A stretch of 64,000 nucleotides of DNA from positions 1,893,501 to 1,957,500 of the forward strand of contig NZ_CP076723.1 in NCBI RefSeq assembly GCF_018986915.1, given 5' to 3'. The notes under the pieces are model-generated. The model made no database searches and was not told the DNA's origin. It saw only the letters and a program-made list of their open reading frames with translations. The stretch is from Geomonas oryzisoli. GTDB lineage: Bacteria > Desulfobacterota > Desulfuromonadia > Geobacterales > Geobacteraceae. Positions within the stretch are counted from its first letter, which is position 1, and each line of letters starts with the position of its first letter. Positions 1 through 8,547 of the stretch are shown one piece after another. The position numbers were made by a program, and so were the translations under genes.

Positions 1-28
1 CGAGATCATCAGGACCAGGTTCACTCAG

Positions 29-814
29 TTGAAGCCGGACTCCGTCAGCGCAGACGGTCCGGGTTACTGGGTTTTGCTGCAGGGAGACACGCTCTGGCTG
101 CGCGAGGGCGACCTGCACCGCGGCGAGCTTCCGGAGCCGCTGGCCGACGCCGGGAAGGCGCTACGCTTCGGCGAGTGGGACGGCGCCCCGGTGCGCCTTC
201 TCAGCCTCTCCAAGAGTGACGAGGTGCCGCAGGGGCTGCAGGCCGTGCCCTGGACCGAGCTCCCGGACCAGATCGCCACCCTGTACGGCGTCGCCCGCCA
301 GATCCTCTACTGGGAGAAGTTGAGCCGTCACTGCTCGCGCTGCGGCAGCGGCGAGATGACCCGCATCGCGCCCACCTGGGGCAAGCGCTGCGGCGGCTGC
401 GGACACGAGCACTACCCGCACATCCACCCCTGCGTCATCGTCCTGATCAGGAGGGGGGAGGAATTCCTGCTGGCCCGTAAACCCGAGTGGGCCGCCGGGC
501 GCTACAGCCTGGTGGCCGGTTTCGTCGACTTCGGAGAGTCGCTGGAGGAGTGCGTGGCGCGCGAGGTGTTCGAGGAGACCGGGCTCACGGTACAGAACGT
601 CCGCTACGTGGGGAGCCAGAACTGGCCGTTCCCGAGTCAGCTCATGGCCGGCTTCGTGGCCGATTATCGATCCGGCGAGATCGCGGTCGAGGAGGACGAG
701 CTCGAAGACGCCCAGTGGTTCACGAAGGAACGCATGCCTCCCGCGCTTCCGCCCAAGCGCAGCATCGCCCGCTGGATCATCGACAACTTCGCGCTAAAAG
801 ATACCGTCTCCTGA
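29..814 (+). CDS. nudC: NAD(+) diphosphatase / NADH pyrophosphatase NudC
   Basis: Nudix hydrolase of the NudC family, which cleaves NAD(H) into NMN(H) and AMP and can remove NAD caps from RNA. A four-cysteine zinc ribbon is visible at C102/C105 and C121/C124. The Nudix box spans residues 164-186 (starts GFVDFGE, contains REVFEETG). It is followed by SQNWPFPSQ at 197-205, which matches the SQPWPFPxS signature that separates NudC from other Nudix enzymes. The 261 aa length suits the family. The frame stays open to the left window edge, so the TTG at 29 may not be the true start. Two hairpins with T-runs follow the stop codon. Confidence 0.93.
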   Translation: MKPDSVSADGPGYWVLLQGDTLWLREGDLHRGELPEPLADAGKALRFGEWDGAPVRLLSLSKSDEVPQGLQAVPWTELPDQIATLYGVARQILYWEKLSRHCSRCGSGEMTRIAPTWGKRCGGCGHEHYPHIHPCVIVLIRRGEEFLLARKPEWAAGRYSLVAGFVDFGESLEECVAREVFEETGLTVQNVRYVGSQNWPFPSQLMAGFVADYRSGEIAVEEDELEDAQWFTKERMPPALPPKRSIARWIIDNFALKDTVS

Positions 815-830
815 AAAAAATAATTAAAGT

Positions 831-927
831 CCCGGGAGGTGTGGCCGATAGTATAAGCAACACCCCGGAACACACTCCTGGGTCTCCTTTTTAGGGGGGC
901 GGATTCGAGACCGTCCCCCATTTTTTT
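831..927 (+). terminator. Tandem hairpins after nudC; possible small structured RNA
   Basis: Hairpin 1 pairs 831-842 (cccgggaggtgt) with 871-883 (around cactcctggg), with one G-U pair and one bulge, and is followed by five T at 888-892. Hairpin 2 pairs 895-902 with 911-919 around a small loop, with one bulged T, and is followed by seven T at 921-927. Either could be a Rho-independent terminator for nudC. Two in a row with a roughly 29-nt apical loop in the first also fits a small transcribed RNA. No known RNA family was recognised. From 928 to 1116 I see no gene. Confidence 0.6.
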
Positions 928-1116
928 GTCCTCGTTGCTCCCTTGCCGCGTACCTCCCTTTTGCTCCCGCGCCCCTCGGTGTCCCCGCTTCTTCCCCATT
1001 CTACGGTCCGCTTCCGGGTTTTAATCGTTTCCTGTGCATGGTGCTGTTGTGTTTGGTGTCTGTTTCTGCTAACTTGAACGGTCCGTTATTCGCGCACCCT
1101 TCCGGGAGAAGACGAC

Positions 1117-4100
1117 TTGATCGACATCATGGGCACCCCCCTGCTGAGGCACCTCTTCCAGATGCCTGCCGCGGGCATATACGCACTGGCGGACAAGGTG
1201 CACCTCTTCAACGGCTTCGAGCTGTGCAAGAGGAAACCGGTCCGCGGGTTGAGCTGGCACAAGGACGGCAGCGTCCTCGAGGTCGAGCTCCGTGATGCCG
1301 AGGTGTCCTGCCGCGTCACCCTTTCGCTGCTCCAGGGAGATTTTTCCAGCGCCTGCGACTGCGGCACCTGGAGTCCCCACGGCCGCTGTCCGCACCTGGT
1401 CGCCGCCCTGGCTACGGTCAAGAAGGCCCTGGCTCCCGCATCGTTCCCCATGCTGCAACTCCCGGCCGATTACCTGCAGGGGATCCGCGCCACCCTCGCG
1501 GCTGCGCCGGCACAGCCCGTTGCCGGGGAAGAGGGCGCGCCGATAACGGAGAGCGGGTACGCCCTGGTGCTGGACCGGGAACAGGGGGCGCTGCGCATGC
1601 GCCTCATGCTGGACCAGGTCCCGGTGGCGCTCTATGATGCGGCGCTCCCCGCGTCGATCCGGGAGTTCCTGCGGCTATTGAACTCTTCGGCGCTGCGCGG
1701 CCGTGCCGTCGAGGAGTTCCTGTCCCGGTTCCGGGGGCGGTTTCCCATCCTCTACCTTGCCGGTGACGAACCGGCGCCGCTTTGCTTCGACCCGTCGCTG
1801 CAGCGCTCCGTCATCTTGCACCTCGACCTGCGGGACGAGGAGATCCACGCCAAGCTCTCCCTCGAAGACGGAGTATCCCTCGACGACGAGCAGTCCTTCA
1901 TTCACCAGGGGTACTACTACGACCTGGGGCGCGGCATCATCCAGAAGGTCGACGATACCGCCACCCGCCTCTTCACGGAGTTGGGCCAGCGGCTGGCCCA
2001 GGCGACGCAGACCCCGGCGGCGCAGGATGACGGCACCCTCCGCTTTCCTGCCGCCAGCTTCAACGAGGCCCAGTTCGACCTCGGCGGCGGCTCTGAGGAG
2101 GAGCTGACTCAGCGGGTGACCCTGTCCCGGTCCGGGGTCCCGGTAACGCCGGTGTCGCTGCAGCCGCGCTATCGGCTCAACATCCTCGAGCTCGCCGAAA
2201 CTTCCTCGCTGGTGGCCGAAGGCGTTGCCGAGGGGCTCACCTTCACCCTCTCTCCTGCCGCTTTCCGCTTTTTCAACGCCGCCGGGCGTGCAGTTTTCCC
2301 TCAGCCGCTCAAGGCGAAGAAACGGGTCGCCGCCATTATCAAGGCGTGCTTCGCCGCCCTTGGCGCCGCCAACCTCGGCGAGCGCGACCGGCTGGTGCGC
2401 CAGGTGCTGGAAGGGGCCGAGTTCTTCAAGCGCGGCGTCAGGGCCGATGCGCGCGCCATCATCGGCGACTTTTGCCAGCAGGCACAACAGCCGTCCACTC
2501 TGCTCCAGCTCTCAAAAGAGGGGGAATGGCTTGCGGTTACGGTAGCCGTCGGGCGGCAGGGGCGGCTGCTCGAACTTCTGGCAGAGCACTTCGGCTTCGA
2601 CATCTTCTGGCAGTCCGAAGGGGTGGGGCGTCTCGCCGTCGATCGCAAGACCCTGATGCGCCAGCTCTCGGAGCTGAAGAGCACGCTCGCAGCGGAAGGT
2701 TTTGCGCTGGCACTGGCCGGCGAAGACCTGCAGACCGCATCCTGGACCTTCACCCTGGACGCGACCCGTTCCAGCATCGACTGGTTCGAACTGCGCCCCG
2801 AGATCCGGGCGGACGGCGAGCTGGTCGATGAGGCGGAACTGCTGGAGGCGCTGCAGGGCGGAGGCGTGTTCCGCCGGGGGAACTCCCTGTTCGTACTCGA
2901 CCCGATGACCAGCAACACCCTTGCCCTGATGGCCCCCCACGCCAAGCGGGAGGTGGTGCGGGTGCCGCGGCTGCAGATCCTGGACTGGATCACGCTGAGA
3001 CGAAACGGGGTCCGGGTGCTGCTCTCCCCCGAGGACGAACGGATTTTCGAAAGTCTGACCCGGTTCGAGAGCATCCCACGGCGCTCGCCCCCCACCGAGT
3101 TGAAAGCCACCCTGCGCAACTACCAGCTCGACGGATACAGCTGGCTCGCCTTTTTGTACGAGCACCGTTTCGGTGCCTGCCTCGCGGACGATATGGGGCT
3201 GGGCAAGACCATTCAGGCCATCGCGCTCCTGGCCGGGCTGAAAGAGGGGGGCATCGAGCCCCAGCGCCCCTGCGATGTGCCGCACCTGGTCGTGGTTCCC
3301 CCGACGCTGATCTTCAACTGGGAGAGTGAGCTGGCCCGCTTCTACCCGGCGCTGAAGGTCGGCGTCTACCGCGGGCAGGGGCGCCGCGCCGAGTTCTCCG
3401 GCGTCGACCTGGTACTCACCAGCTACGGCGTCATCCAGCGCGACATCGACGTCCTGAGCGAGATCCCGTTCCACGTCATCGTCTTCGATGAGGCGCAGGC
3501 CGTGAAAAATATCCACGCGGAGACCACAGGCGCGGTGCGCAGGTTGAAGGGGAGGTTCAAGGTGACCCTGACCGGCACCCCGGTCGAAAACCACCTGGGC
3601 GAGTACTTTTCCGTGATGGACCTGGCGCTGCCGGGCCTTTTGGGGCCCTACGAGCAGTTCCGCAGACAGATGGGGCGCGAGGGGACGGAGTTCCTGGAGA
3701 CACTGATCCGGCGCACCCATCCCTTCATCCTGCGGCGTTCCAAGGACATGATCGCCGCGGAGCTCCCTCCCAAGGTGGAGACCGACATCTACCTGGAGAT
3801 GAGCCCGAGGCAGAAGGCGCTCTACGCGCGTACCGTGACCGAGGTCCGGGAGACGGTGGCCCGTGCCTTCAGCTCCAACTCCGCCGGCCAGGCGCGCATC
3901 ATCGCCCTTACCGCCATTTTGAAGCTGCGCCAGATCTGCCTCTGCTCCCGGCTCATCCTGCCGGACGCAGCCGACCGTTCACCGAAGGTTGATTTCCTGG
4001 TCGAACAGCTGCACGAGCTCTTCGCCGAAGGGCACAGCGTTCTGGTCTTCTCGCAGTTCACCTCCTTCCTGGATATCGTGCAGCAGGGGCTCGCCCAGCG

Positions 4101-4500
4101 CGGCATCGTCTCTTCCCGGCTGGACGGCACCACCCCGGTGGCCCGCAGAAAGGAACTGGTGCAGAACTTCCAGAACTCGCAGGAGCCGGGGGTGTTTCTG
4201 CTGAGTCTGAAAGCGGGGGGGAGGGGGCTGAACCTCACCCGTGCCTCCTACGTGTTCCACCTCGATCCCTGGTGGAACCCGGCGGTGGAGAGCCAGGCCT
4301 CGGACCGTGCCCACCGTATCGGGCAGAAACGGCAGGTCACCATCACCAGGCTCTTGATGCGGCACTCGATCGAGGAAAAGATGATGGAGCTGAAAAAGCG
4401 GAAGCTGAAGCTCTACCGCGCGCTGTTGGAGGATGCGGAAAACGAGGGCGCCGTTGCCATAGGGCGGGAGGATTTCGAGTTTCTGCTGGGGCAGGGGTAA
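1117..4500 (+). CDS. SNF2-family DEAD/DEAH helicase with N-terminal SWIM zinc finger
   Basis: A 1127-aa Swi2/Snf2-type DNA translocase. The N-terminus carries a SWIM zinc finger (C80-x-C82, then C91-P-H93), a fold used for DNA or protein contacts. A long family-specific middle region follows. The ATPase core starts near residue 665: Walker A within LADDMGLGKT (about 689-698), DEAQ box at about 790-793, then the helicase C lobe with SLKAGGRGLNLT and RAHRIGQ, the Snf2 motifs V and VI. Such proteins remodel protein-DNA complexes, but the substrate of this bacterial subfamily is not established. The TTG at 1117 has GGGAGAA upstream; an in-frame ATG at 1129 is an alternative. No restriction or defence partner lies beside it. 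Confidence 0.9.
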   Translation: MIDIMGTPLLRHLFQMPAAGIYALADKVHLFNGFELCKRKPVRGLSWHKDGSVLEVELRDAEVSCRVTLSLLQGDFSSACDCGTWSPHGRCPHLVAALATVKKALAPASFPMLQLPADYLQGIRATLAAAPAQPVAGEEGAPITESGYALVLDREQGALRMRLMLDQVPVALYDAALPASIREFLRLLNSSALRGRAVEEFLSRFRGRFPILYLAGDEPAPLCFDPSLQRSVILHLDLRDEEIHAKLSLEDGVSLDDEQSFIHQGYYYDLGRGIIQKVDDTATRLFTELGQRLAQATQTPAAQDDGTLRFPAASFNEAQFDLGGGSEEELTQRVTLSRSGVPVTPVSLQPRYRLNILELAETSSLVAEGVAEGLTFTLSPAAFRFFNAAGRAVFPQPLKAKKRVAAIIKACFAALGAANLGERDRLVRQVLEGAEFFKRGVRADARAIIGDFCQQAQQPSTLLQLSKEGEWLAVTVAVGRQGRLLELLAEHFGFDIFWQSEGVGRLAVDRKTLMRQLSELKSTLAAEGFALALAGEDLQTASWTFTLDATRSSIDWFELRPEIRADGELVDEAELLEALQGGGVFRRGNSLFVLDPMTSNTLALMAPHAKREVVRVPRLQILDWITLRRNGVRVLLSPEDERIFESLTRFESIPRRSPPTELKATLRNYQLDGYSWLAFLYEHRFGACLADDMGLGKTIQAIALLAGLKEGGIEPQRPCDVPHLVVVPPTLIFNWESELARFYPALKVGVYRGQGRRAEFSGVDLVLTSYGVIQRDIDVLSEIPFHVIVFDEAQAVKNIHAETTGAVRRLKGRFKVTLTGTPVENHLGEYFSVMDLALPGLLGPYEQFRRQMGREGTEFLETLIRRTHPFILRRSKDMIAAELPPKVETDIYLEMSPRQKALYARTVTEVRETVARAFSSNSAGQARIIALTAILKLRQICLCSRLILPDAADRSPKVDFLVEQLHELFAEGHSVLVFSQFTSFLDIVQQGLAQRGIVSSRLDGTTPVARRKELVQNFQNSQEPGVFLLSLKAGGRGLNLTRASYVFHLDPWWNPAVESQASDRAHRIGQKRQVTITRLLMRHSIEEKMMELKKRKLKLYRALLEDAENEGAVAIGREDFEFLLGQG

Positions 4501-4509
4501 GGGGCGGAA

Positions 4510-4538
4510 GGGGACTGGCTCCGCAGGTGCCTGTCCCC
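4510..4538 (+). repeat. Dispersed 30-bp imperfect palindrome, copy 1
   Basis: First of five copies of a family whose core reads CTGGCTCCGCCAGGTGCCTG flanked by GGGGA and TCCCC. This copy lacks one C in the centre. It lies between the convergent SNF2 gene and the anti-sigma gene, where it could fold into a hairpin. Confidence 0.85.
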
Positions 4539-4563
4539 CTCGACTGAGCGGCTGTGTGTCCGG

Positions 4564-5097
4564 TCAGGCCTGGGGCTGGGTGAAGTACCTGCAGAAGGAG
4601 AGGGTGTTCCTGCCGTTCCTGGAGCTGTAACTGACCTCGTCCATGAGGGTCTCGATGATGAAGAGCCCCATGCCGTTCTCCGGAATGGAGCCGATCTCCT
4701 CGGGATCGAACTCGAGGCTTCGGGGAGCGAACTCCTCGATGGCCTTTCCCTCGTCGGAGACTTCGAAGGAGATGCGGTCGTGGTGCAGGGTGATGGCGAT
4801 GTCGACGCGGTATCCTTCCTGGCGGCGGTAGGCGTGGGTGATCGCGTTGTTGAGGGCTTCCACGACGCAGACTTCCATTTCGCCGTATGCTTCGAGTTTT
4901 AAAGGGGAGCAGGCGCAGACGCCGCGCACCGCATGCCCGACCAGGGCCACGTCGCACAGTCTGCTTTCGATGCTGAGATAGAGGGTTTTGCTCGGTTTAT
5001 TGATCACGCTGTCCCGCTTTCGCCGTTGTCCCGGTTGTTCCGGATGTATCGGTTGCTTCGTTGTTGCCCTTGGCTGTTTCGGCGGTTCTTCCCCCAT
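4564..5097 (-). CDS. RsbW-like ATP-binding anti-sigma regulatory factor
   Basis: A small GHKL (HATPase_c) protein related to the serine kinases/anti-sigma factors RsbW and SpoIIAB. Visible motifs are the N box (EVCVVEALNNAITHAY), a G1-like VSDEGKAI, and a G2-like GMGLFII. In known systems these proteins bind a sigma factor or phosphorylate an STAS-domain antagonist in a partner-switching circuit. No STAS or PP2C partner gene is next to it here. The frame allows 177 aa, but the first 30 residues are polar and low in complexity. A GTG at 5007 preceded by GGGA would give 147 aa, closer to family size. It is convergent with the SNF2 gene. Confidence 0.8.
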   Translation of the reverse strand: MGEEPPKQPRATTKQPIHPEQPGQRRKRDSVINKPSKTLYLSIESRLCDVALVGHAVRGVCACSPLKLEAYGEMEVCVVEALNNAITHAYRRQEGYRVDIAITLHHDRISFEVSDEGKAIEEFAPRSLEFDPEEIGSIPENGMGLFIIETLMDEVSYSSRNGRNTLSFCRYFTQPQA

Positions 5098-5112
5098 CCA
5101 CTTTCTTTTCTG

Positions 5113-5568
5113 CTAATCCTGCCTGGGCGCTTCCGGTTCCGTCCAGGCCACCCATGACTGCGCCACGGAAAGCTGTTTCAGAAACTCGGCGGCAAAGAGG
5201 AATTCCCCCTCCGGCGCCGGTACGTTGATGCTCTCTTCGCCGCGCTGAATGGAGAAGGCGTACCCCGCTTTGCCGTTACGCTGATAACTCTCCACGTTCA
5301 TCCGGGTGACGGTCTCCCCGTCCGCCGATTCGAAGCGGTGGGTGAAGGTCGCCTTGCCGCCCGCCGCCTGCAGTTGGGTGATCTTCCTGGAAACCTCGAA
5401 GGCCTCGCACGGTTCCACCACGAAACGGATGTGGGGCTGTCCGGTGGCGAGCCGGAAAAAACGGAAGGCGACCCGTCCCTCCTGGGGCTTGCCGTTTTGC
5501 TTCTTCTCGCTGGGAGCTATTTCGACGCCGGTCTGTTTGGCGAAGATGGTCAGTTTAGGAGTTCTCAT
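5113..5568 (-). CDS. Conserved hypothetical protein, 151 aa
   Basis: Not recognised as any named family. It is soluble, with no signal peptide or membrane segment, and rich in charged residues and beta-prone stretches. It has one Cys and no obvious catalytic motif. The ATG at 5568 follows GGGGGACCA on the minus strand, a good ribosome-binding site, and codon use matches its neighbours, so it is probably a real gene. It ends 15 nt before the anti-sigma start on the same strand, so the two may be co-transcribed. No function is proposed. Confidence 0.65.
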   Translation of the reverse strand: MRTPKLTIFAKQTGVEIAPSEKKQNGKPQEGRVAFRFFRLATGQPHIRFVVEPCEAFEVSRKITQLQAAGGKATFTHRFESADGETVTRMNVESYQRNGKAGYAFSIQRGEESINVPAPEGEFLFAAEFLKQLSVAQSWVAWTEPEAPRQD

Positions 5569-5624
5569 TGGTCCCCCGGGACAACGCCTATAACTTTAGC
5601 GTCGTTGCCAAGGATGTCAATGAC

Positions 5625-6320
5625 CTACAACAATACCGGCACCGAATGGCTCAGGCGCACCTCGCTCTCGGTCACGCGGGCCTGGTAGGCGAGCAGTTCC
5701 ACCCCCGCGTGCGCCGCCTGCCGCAGCAGGGCGCCGTAGGCCGGGTCGATGGCGTCGGCCGGGGACAGTGCGTCGCCGTCGCCGCGCTGCACCACGAACA
5801 GGTTCACGGCGCGGTGTCCCTGGCGCACCATCTCCATGAGCTCGCGCAGGTGTTTCTGGCCGCGCGCGCTCACCGCGTCCGGGAACAGGGCGCAACGCTC
5901 CCGGACCAGGGTGACGTTCTTGGTTTCCACGTAGCACAGCCCGCGTTCCCCTGAGAGCAACAGGTCGATCCTGCTCCCGGTGCCGTAGGGGACCTCCAGT
6001 TTGACCTTCTCGTATCCGGTCAGCTCGGCGATGGTTCCGTCGAGGATCGCCTCCCTGGCCAGGAGGTTGGGGAGCATGGTGTTGATCCCGACCCAGACGC
6101 CGTCGGCCTGCACCAGCTCCCAACTGTGCGGGTACTTTCTGCCGGGGTTGCCGCTTACCGAGAGCAGAACGCGGTTGCCGGGTATGGCGCACCCCATCAT
6201 GCTCCCGGTGTTGGGGGTGTGTGCGGTGACCACCGTGCCGTCGTCGAGCTCGACGTCGGCGAGAAAGCGTTGATAGCGGCGGATCAGGGTGCCCTGGTAG
6301 AGCGGCTGCGGCAGTTTCAT
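5625..6320 (-). CDS. sfsA: DNA/RNA nuclease SfsA
   Basis: Sugar fermentation stimulation protein A. The family has an N-terminal OB-like DNA-binding part and a PD-(D/E)XK nuclease-like domain. The 231 aa length matches the usual 230-240. Visible family motifs include HTPNTGSMMGC near residues 34-44, the catalytic-type RIDLLL followed by CYVETKNVTL, and FPDAVSARGQKHLREL. The E. coli protein binds DNA nonspecifically and was reported to have nuclease activity; its physiological role is unclear. The ATG at 6320 follows AAAGGATTACGC. One dispersed 30-bp palindrome lies 34 bp upstream of the start. Confidence 0.92.
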   Translation of the reverse strand: MKLPQPLYQGTLIRRYQRFLADVELDDGTVVTAHTPNTGSMMGCAIPGNRVLLSVSGNPGRKYPHSWELVQADGVWVGINTMLPNLLAREAILDGTIAELTGYEKVKLEVPYGTGSRIDLLLSGERGLCYVETKNVTLVRERCALFPDAVSARGQKHLRELMEMVRQGHRAVNLFVVQRGDGDALSPADAIDPAYGALLRQAAHAGVELLAYQARVTESEVRLSHSVPVLL

Positions 6321-6353
6321 GCGTAATCCTTTGCGGTTTGGTTGCAGAGTTGG

Positions 6354-6383
6354 GGGGACTGGCTCCGCCAGGTGCCTGTCCCC
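6354..6383 (+). repeat. Dispersed 30-bp imperfect palindrome, copy 2
   Basis: Full-length copy (GGGGA, then CTGGCTCCGCCAGGTGCCTG, then TCCCC), identical to the copy at 45805-45834. It lies in the divergent promoter region between sfsA and the PhnA-like gene. Confidence 0.9.
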
Positions 6384-6563
6384 TTAGCGTTGATCGTCAA
6401 CGCCAGGCGCCCGACTTTACCCGCAAGGGCGGCCTCTGTCCAGTTAGAATTGGTTGCGGCGGTGGCGGCGCAGGTGGAGAAAACTATTGATCTGGTTAAC
6501 CATTCTGCTACACTCAGGTGCTGGACCGGCCCCGGAGAAGCGGGGCGGCAGGGGAGGACATGC

Positions 6564-6938
6564 ATGGCGAAAGGGGCGCAGCAAAACCGGGAGCATCTGG
6601 CTGCGGTGCAGCTTTTGGGGAAGACCATCAGCAAAAGGGCGGGCTTTCGCTGCGAATGGTGCGAAGGCGACCAGGAGCTCCGCCTCTGGGAGTACCAGCC
6701 GGACCATGAGCCCACCGAGGACAACCTCGCACTGTTGTGTCTCTCCTGTCGCGAGCTGGTCGGGACGAAGAATCCGGATCCCCGGCGTCTGCGCTCGCTC
6801 AGAAACGCGCTCTGGAGCCAGGTGCCGGCCGTCGCCGAAGGCGCGGCCGTAGTGCTCGCGCGCTGCAAGGAACCCTGGGTCCGGGAGGCGATCGAAGAGA
6901 GCTTCATCGACGAAGCGCTCAAGGGGCGTTTGCTGTAG
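6564..6938 (+). CDS. PhnA-like zinc-ribbon protein, 124 aa
   Basis: A small zinc-binding protein resembling the N-terminal zinc ribbon of PhnA/YjdM proteins. CEWC sits near residue 31, and the second pair (CLSC) follows about 35 residues later after the segment PDHEPTEDNLALL. The C-terminal half is helical and has a WSQVPAV segment. The frame is open much further upstream, through the 30-bp repeat. The ATG at 6564 has a perfect GGGGAGGA five bases before it, so this is the likely start. PhnA itself is not a proven phosphonate enzyme, and no phosphonate genes are nearby, so the role is unknown. After the stop there is a GC-rich hairpin near 6952-6975. Confidence 0.7.
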   Translation: MAKGAQQNREHLAAVQLLGKTISKRAGFRCEWCEGDQELRLWEYQPDHEPTEDNLALLCLSCRELVGTKNPDPRRLRSLRNALWSQVPAVAEGAAVVLARCKEPWVREAIEESFIDEALKGRLL

Positions 6939-7066
6939 TTTCAGCAGCCGCATCCTGCCCGCACCGGGCGGGCGGCGGGGGGGATAATCTGTTTGACGCA
7001 GGGTATGCCGGTGTGGTAGTAAAAACCTTTTGTTAATGTGATTTTCTGTCTTTGGAAGGGGTCGCG

Positions 7067-7969
7067 ATGTCGCAAGGGATCAAGAAAGGGATACTGCTGG
7101 CCGGCGGTGCCGGGAGCAGGCTTTATCCGCTGACCATGGTGGCCAGCAAACAGTTGCAGCCGGTGTACGACAAACCGATGATCTATTACCCGCTGGCGAC
7201 TCTGATGATGGCGGGGATCTCGGACATCCTGATCATCTCCACCCCGCAGGACACGCCCCGCTTCCAGGCCCTCCTGGGAGACGGCTCGCGCTGGGGCATC
7301 CGCCTGAGCTACGCGGTGCAACCCGAGCCCAAGGGGATCGCCCAGGCCTTTCTCGTCGGTGAAGAGTTCATCGCCGGGGAGCCGGTCTGTCTGATCCTCG
7401 GTGACAACATCTTTTACGGCAAGATCGAGCTCGAGCGGCTGGTCGCCGAGTTCGACGGTGGCGCCAAGATTTTCGGCTACTACGTGCAGGACCCGGAGCG
7501 CTACGGCGTCGTCGAGTTCGACAAGAACGGACTGGTGCTCGACATCGTGGAGAAACCGACCGCTCCCAAGTCAAACTACGCCGTGCCCGGCCTCTACCTC
7601 TACGACGAGCGCGTGGTCGAGATCGCCAAGGCGCTCAAGCCGTCGCCGCGAGGGGAGCTGGAGATCACCGACATCAACAAGGCGTACCTGGCGTGCGGTG
7701 AGCTGACCGTCGAGCGCCTGGGACGCGGCATCGCCTGGCTCGATACCGGCACCCACCAGAGCCTGCTCGAGGCCTCCCACTTCATCGGGACGCTTGAGGC
7801 CCGGCAGGGACTCAAGATCGCCTGTCTCGAGGAAATCGCCCTGCGCATGGGCTTCCTCGACTGCAAGGCGATGGCCAAAGTCATAGACGAGACACCGAAA
7901 TCGTCGTACCGCGACTATCTGCTGCGGGTTTACAACGAGACTGAACTTTGCGGCGGAGGTAAGCATTAA
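7067..7969 (+). CDS. rmlA: Glucose-1-phosphate thymidylyltransferase RmlA
   Basis: Makes dTDP-glucose from dTTP and glucose-1-phosphate, the first step towards dTDP-rhamnose and related sugars. The N-terminal nucleotide-binding signature [11 protein letters not shown] is followed by [16 protein letters not shown]. The 300 aa length is typical. Other family motifs are [24 protein letters not shown] and WLDTGTH. The ATG at 7067 follows GGAAGGGG; the earlier TTG at 7052 is less likely. A weak promoter-like pair (TTGACG at 6993, GTAGTA at 7016, 17 bp apart) lies upstream. It abuts the RmlC-like gene, but rmlB and rmlD are not in this window, so the end product cannot be decided here. Confidence 0.93.
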   Translation: MSQGIKKGILLAGGAGSRLYPLTMVASKQLQPVYDKPMIYYPLATLMMAGISDILIISTPQDTPRFQALLGDGSRWGIRLSYAVQPEPKGIAQAFLVGEEFIAGEPVCLILGDNIFYGKIELERLVAEFDGGAKIFGYYVQDPERYGVVEFDKNGLVLDIVEKPTAPKSNYAVPGLYLYDERVVEIAKALKPSPRGELEITDINKAYLACGELTVERLGRGIAWLDTGTHQSLLEASHFIGTLEARQGLKIACLEEIALRMGFLDCKAMAKVIDETPKSSYRDYLLRVYNETELCGGGKH

Positions 7970-8458
7970 ATGAGCGCAGTACAGCAGTTCAACAAGGGAC
8001 GCATCCACGACGTAACCTGCAAGCCACTGAAGAAGTTCCTCGACGAGAGGGGATGGCTCACCGAGCTGTTCCGCTCCGACGAACTGGAGCCGGAGGTCAT
8101 GCCGGTCATGTCCTACATCTCCATGACCCAGCCGGGGGTGACCCGCGGGCCGCACGAGCACGTCGAGCAGACCGACTACTTCTGCTTCCTGGGACCTTCC
8201 AATTTCAAGGTCTACCTCTGGGACACCCGTCCCGATTCCCCGAGCTTCGGGGTGAAGCAGGTGGTGTATGCGGGGGTGGATGCGCCGTCCATGATGGTGG
8301 TTCCTCCCGGTGTGGTCCATGCCTACCGCAATATCGGCACCGAGAACGGTATCGTCTTCAACGCGCCCAACCGGCTCTTCGCCGGCAAGGGCAAGAGCGA
8401 AGCGATCGACGAGATACGCCACGAGGAACTGGCGGACTCGCCGTTCCTGCTGGACTGA
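7970..8458 (+). CDS. RmlC-family cupin (dTDP-4-dehydrorhamnose 3,5-epimerase-like)
   Basis: A cupin of the dTDP-sugar epimerase family. It shows the RmlC-type segment TRGPHEHVEQTDYFCFLG, then VYLWDTRPDSPSFG and the late MMVVPPGVVHAYRNIG motif. At 162 aa it is shorter than standard RmlC (about 180), so it may be a 3-epimerase, a 3,4-ketoisomerase-like or another sugar-nucleotide cupin. It starts with ATG immediately after the rmlA stop, which shows translational coupling and supports a sugar-nucleotide substrate. Family assignment is firm and exact reaction uncertain. Confidence 0.8.
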   Translation: MSAVQQFNKGRIHDVTCKPLKKFLDERGWLTELFRSDELEPEVMPVMSYISMTQPGVTRGPHEHVEQTDYFCFLGPSNFKVYLWDTRPDSPSFGVKQVVYAGVDAPSMMVVPPGVVHAYRNIGTENGIVFNAPNRLFAGKGKSEAIDEIRHEELADSPFLLD

Positions 8459-8510
8459 CGCGGCCCCTGTTGCCGTTTCAACCATTTTTCTGATATCGTA
8501 ATTTTTCGAT

Positions 8511-8529
8511 AGGGGGCACGGTGCCCCCT
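8511..8529 (+). promoter_or_regulatory. Perfect 9-bp-stem hairpin before mreC
   Basis: AGGGGGCAC and GTGCCCCCT face each other with a one-base spacer, a perfect inverted repeat 18 bp before the mreC ATG. As RNA the arms would fold with a loop borrowed from the stem. The following TAAACCATTTTT gives a weak T-run. It could be a leaky terminator between the sugar-nucleotide pair and the mre operon, or a protein-binding dyad. Confidence 0.5.
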
Positions 8530-8547
8530 AAACCATTTTTGAGGCCG

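Noticed and set aside
894-919. GATTCGAGACC segment resembling a tRNA T-arm
   Set aside because: No acceptor, D or anticodon arm can be folded around it; it is the loop of a terminator hairpin.
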